DNA from: Candidatus Nitrosopumilus sp.
GTDB lineage: Archaea; Thermoproteota; Nitrososphaeria; Nitrososphaerales; Nitrosopumilaceae
Reading direction: 5' to 3'
Assembly (NCBI GenBank): GCA_013215285.1
Contig: JABSRD010000001.1
Coordinates: forward strand, 482,919-546,918
Length of the DNA: 64,000 nucleotides
A program made the translations under genes and the position numbers. The notes under the pieces are model-generated. The model ran no database searches. It was not told where the DNA came from and was given only the letters and a program-made list of their open reading frames with translations. Each line of letters starts with the position of its first letter. Within the stretch, counting starts at the first letter, position 1. Shown piece by piece: positions 62,183 to 64,000 of the stretch.

Positions 62183-62270
62183 TAGCCCGAGGCAGATTCG
62201 AACTGCCGTCTCCGCCTATCCACTCTTGAGATCCAGAGGGCAGAATCCTTGACCACTAGACTATCGGGCT
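62183..62270 (-). tRNA. tRNA-Gln (anticodon CTG) with a 15-nt intron
   Basis: Minus-strand cloverleaf: acceptor agcccga/tcgggct, D stem gtct/ggat, anticodon stem ctgcc/ggcgg, T stem ggcag/ctgcc with loop ttcgaat, discriminator A. The anticodon loop is ctctgg-a with CTG at 34-36 once a 15-base intron (atctcaagagtggat) at the canonical 37/38 place is removed, leaving 73 bases. The A1-U72 pair is usual for archaeal tRNA-Gln. Confidence 0.88.
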
Positions 62271-62314
62271 ACTAGAACAAATTTTGAGTATTCAGAATAT
62301 AATGATTTGCTGTA

Positions 62315-62635
62315 TTACTTTATTCGTACTTCATGAATTGCAGTTGCATAATCACATGTAGCACGTAATCTCATGTATGGAATCAATTTGAAATGAATTG
62401 AATAGATGTTTTTTTCTTTTCTAATAATTCCCTTTTGCATTAGTGACACTAATCCTCTTGATGTTACAGTTATGGTTACATTTTTTTTAATACGTACCTC
62501 ATCGCGTTTTTGCTGATACCTCTTTAGTGAAAATGCAACATCATTAATTTCTAAAATTAACGGCCAGATAATTTCAGCCCAAACAAATCGTCTATTTTCA
62601 GTAGCTGATGCGTATTTGCCTTTTTCACTCAACAT
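62315..62635 (-). CDS. Hypothetical protein, possibly a small winged-helix protein
   Basis: 106 residues. RFVWAEIIWPLILEINDVAF, then a basic segment KRYQQKRDEVRIKKNVTITV, TSRGLVSLMQKGIIRKEKNI and YSIHFKLIPYMRLRATCDYA. The strand-helix-strand pattern with a lysine turn resembles a winged helix, but no family is recognised. Divergent from the YkgJ-type gene with 35 bases between their starts if the downstream TTG is used. Confidence 0.5.
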   Translation of the reverse strand: MLSEKGKYASATENRRFVWAEIIWPLILEINDVAFSLKRYQQKRDEVRIKKNVTITVTSRGLVSLMQKGIIRKEKNIYSIHFKLIPYMRLRATCDYATAIHEVRIK

Positions 62636-62670
62636 TAATAATAACTGTCTCAGATGTAATAACTTGTCAG

Positions 62671-63375
62671 TTGTCTCAAAGCGAAATTAAAGAATCACTG
62701 GATTTACTAGAAAAAGATTGGGATGTTGACCCAATATTACGCAAATTCATGCTAGGTGGAATTAGTGATGTGTCAGACTATCCAATCAAAGTTAAAGATG
62801 TAATTTTTCATGTGCCCTATTTGAATTCTGAAAAAAAATATATCTTATGGACATGCCACTGGCCTGACTGTCACAACTGCTGTGATAGACAAGGTCGTTT
62901 ACCACTAACATCTGATGATTTGATTACCATCGGTAAGGGACTAAAATATACAAAAACTTCTGATTTTATAAAAAATGAAACAAATATTGTTACATATTCA
63001 GAACCTGGACCATCAGGACAATTAACTACAATGACTACAATCAATCTCAAAAGAAAAACTGATGAAACAGAGGCAGATGATGGAACTCACATTTCATGTA
63101 GATTTTTGGATACAGAAGGTGGTTGTTCTATGCATCCAGATAGACCAGGTGTGTGTTACCTGTATCCTTTCTCTACATGGCTTGAAAATGAAAAAGGAGT
63201 AGCCAGAGTGCATGCCACATACCAGTTTACTGGGGATTGTCCTGGATTTTACTTGGCAGAGAATTTAGACCCTATGAAAGATGAATTCAAAGCGTATTCC
63301 AAGACCATTTATGATTACAACATGGCATCAAATAGAACAAACAGAGAAGGGTTTGCATCTACTAGTTTTATTTAG
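62671..63375 (+). CDS. YkgJ-type cysteine-cluster protein
   Basis: 234 residues from TTG 62671; the frame is open from ATG 62608, but that would overlap the divergent gene's start. Cysteine motifs WTCHWPDCHNCCDRQG, SCRFLDTEGGCSMHPDRPGV and CYLYPFSTW give the CxxC...C...C set of the family, thought to bind zinc or an iron-sulfur cluster. TGDCPGFY adds a last cysteine. Function unknown. Confidence 0.78.
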   Translation: MSQSEIKESLDLLEKDWDVDPILRKFMLGGISDVSDYPIKVKDVIFHVPYLNSEKKYILWTCHWPDCHNCCDRQGRLPLTSDDLITIGKGLKYTKTSDFIKNETNIVTYSEPGPSGQLTTMTTINLKRKTDETEADDGTHISCRFLDTEGGCSMHPDRPGVCYLYPFSTWLENEKGVARVHATYQFTGDCPGFYLAENLDPMKDEFKAYSKTIYDYNMASNRTNREGFASTSFI

Positions 63376-63474
63376 AAACTAAAATCCAATTACAAATTTT
63401 GATCATTTCCTTAGTTTACGAATGTAAAATAGTTGATTCAATTCAATATGTTTTAGCTATTCTTAACGGGTAGC

Positions 63475-63669
63475 ATGGAAATCACAGAAGAATCCCTTGT
63501 TAGATTTAGAAGTGAATACCCTGACTTTGCTGATTTGTGTGATGCACGGGATGCAGTAGTTAGAGCCATAGAAATGCATCAATTATCAGAACAAGCATTA
63601 CAAGACAAATTGTGTGAATGGGATCACATGCTCAAGACGAGATACGGTGAACTATCTAATCAAACATAG
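63475..63669 (+). CDS. Small conserved hypothetical protein
   Basis: 64 residues, entirely helical and acidic: ITEESLVRFRSEYPDFADLC, then DARDAVVRAIEMHQLSEQAL and LCEWDHMLKTRYGEL. No domain recognised. It is stand-alone, with good initiation context (ATG 63475) and about 100 bases between it and the previous gene. Confidence 0.5.
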   Translation: MEITEESLVRFRSEYPDFADLCDARDAVVRAIEMHQLSEQALQDKLCEWDHMLKTRYGELSNQT

Positions 63670-63710
63670 ATAGTCTCAATTTTTATTTTAAAAAGCAATT
63701 TTGGTGATGT

Positions 63711-64000
63711 TTAGGCTTTAGCCACTTTCATTAAATTACTAATTTTGATATCCATTCCAAATCGTTTTTCATGCTTTTTCATGTATAGGAATATTGCAAT
63801 AAAGTCAGGCAATGCTTTGAAGAAATTAAAGTCCTTGTGGATTTTCTTTCTAACGAAATTAAACACTTTAGCATATACCTTGAAGTGTTTATCAACTGCC
63901 TTTTCATATGCTGCAAAGTCATGCATGTTATCAAGGAAAATATCTACACACTGCATTGATGGAATGATTCCCTCCCCCAACATTGCAAAGACTGTTCCAA
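63711..64000 (-). CDS. Geranylgeranyl reductase-type flavoprotein, C-terminal end
   Basis: The minus-strand frame runs from the right edge to a stop at 63711-63713; about 95 residues are visible. GTVFAMLGEGIIPSMQCVDI is the conserved flavin-proximal turn of the digeranylgeranylglycerophospholipid reductase/FixC family, followed by a helical C-terminus (KHFKVYAKVFNFVRKKI, FKALPDFIAIFLYMKKHEK). These enzymes saturate isoprenoid chains of archaeal lipids. The FAD-binding N-terminus is outside the window. Confidence 0.75.
   Translation of the reverse strand, partial: GTVFAMLGEGIIPSMQCVDIFLDNMHDFAAYEKAVDKHFKVYAKVFNFVRKKIHKDFNFFKALPDFIAIFLYMKKHEKRFGMDIKISNLMKVAKA

Overview
The window is about 64 kb of AT-rich chromosome from an ammonia-oxidising archaeon of the Nitrosopumilus/Nitrosarchaeum type (Nitrosopumilaceae, Nitrososphaerota). 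The basis is an unsplit RNA polymerase subunit A gene (A' and A'' in one 1263-residue protein), archaeal-type ribosomal proteins (L30e, S4, S13, S12, S7, S2), an archaeal mevalonate pathway with isopentenyl phosphate kinase, PEFG-type C-terminal sorting signals, an intron-containing tRNA-Gln, and TATA boxes about 27 bases before start codons with almost no leader. Species assignment is inference.

Layout. 1-9.6 kb: end of a transaldolase, CorA, tRNA-His, then a signalling and stress region with small regulators, CBS-domain proteins, three universal stress proteins, an HPF-like protein, a membrane nucleotide cyclase, a malate/lactate dehydrogenase paralogue, the remnant of an amino-acid permease and several tiny proteins. 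9.6-21 kb: small conserved genes, then a long minus-strand cluster read as rpo10, eno, rps2, mevalonate kinase, isopentenyl phosphate kinase, Idi, prenyl synthase, gltX and a FAH hydrolase. 21-26.5 kb: nnrE, an MBL hydrolase and a cobT-like gene broken by one stop codon, facing glmS, rps4 and rps13. 26.5-35.7 kb: a two-domain multicopper oxidase coupled to a ZIP transporter, a CDF transporter, and two large secreted proteins. 36-42.7 kb: a B12-type radical SAM protein, then larB, mdh, larC, larE and a cysteine desulfurase, a set for making the nickel-pincer nucleotide cofactor and supplying its sulfur. 42.7-49.5 kb: four PEFG surface-protein genes in tandem, interrupted by a complete transposon. 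49.6-62.1 kb: the RNA polymerase and ribosomal operon (rpoH, rpoB, rpoA, LSm, secreted proteins, L30e, nusA-like, S12, S7). 62.2-64 kb: tRNA-Gln and small conserved genes, ending in a truncated geranylgeranyl-reductase-type flavoprotein.

The most unusual object is the mobile element at 45399-48566. It has 25-bp terminal inverted repeats (23/25 identical) and a perfect 8-bp target duplication. It carries a SWIM-finger DDE transposase of IS6-like appearance, a small AbrB-like protein beside an inverted-repeat operator that encloses the transposase TATA box, two unknown small proteins and a NurA-family nuclease. Two further right-end-like sequences lie inside it at gene boundaries, and the element is rich in CGCG, which is otherwise nearly absent here. 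The empty site can be reconstructed from the neighbouring PEFG paralogue.

Several genes are broken by a single change (in-frame TAA at 22899 and 59215, a one-base shift near 290), and a permease survives only as its C-terminal end. Either this strain carries recent pseudogenes or the assembly has point errors; the sequence alone cannot decide.
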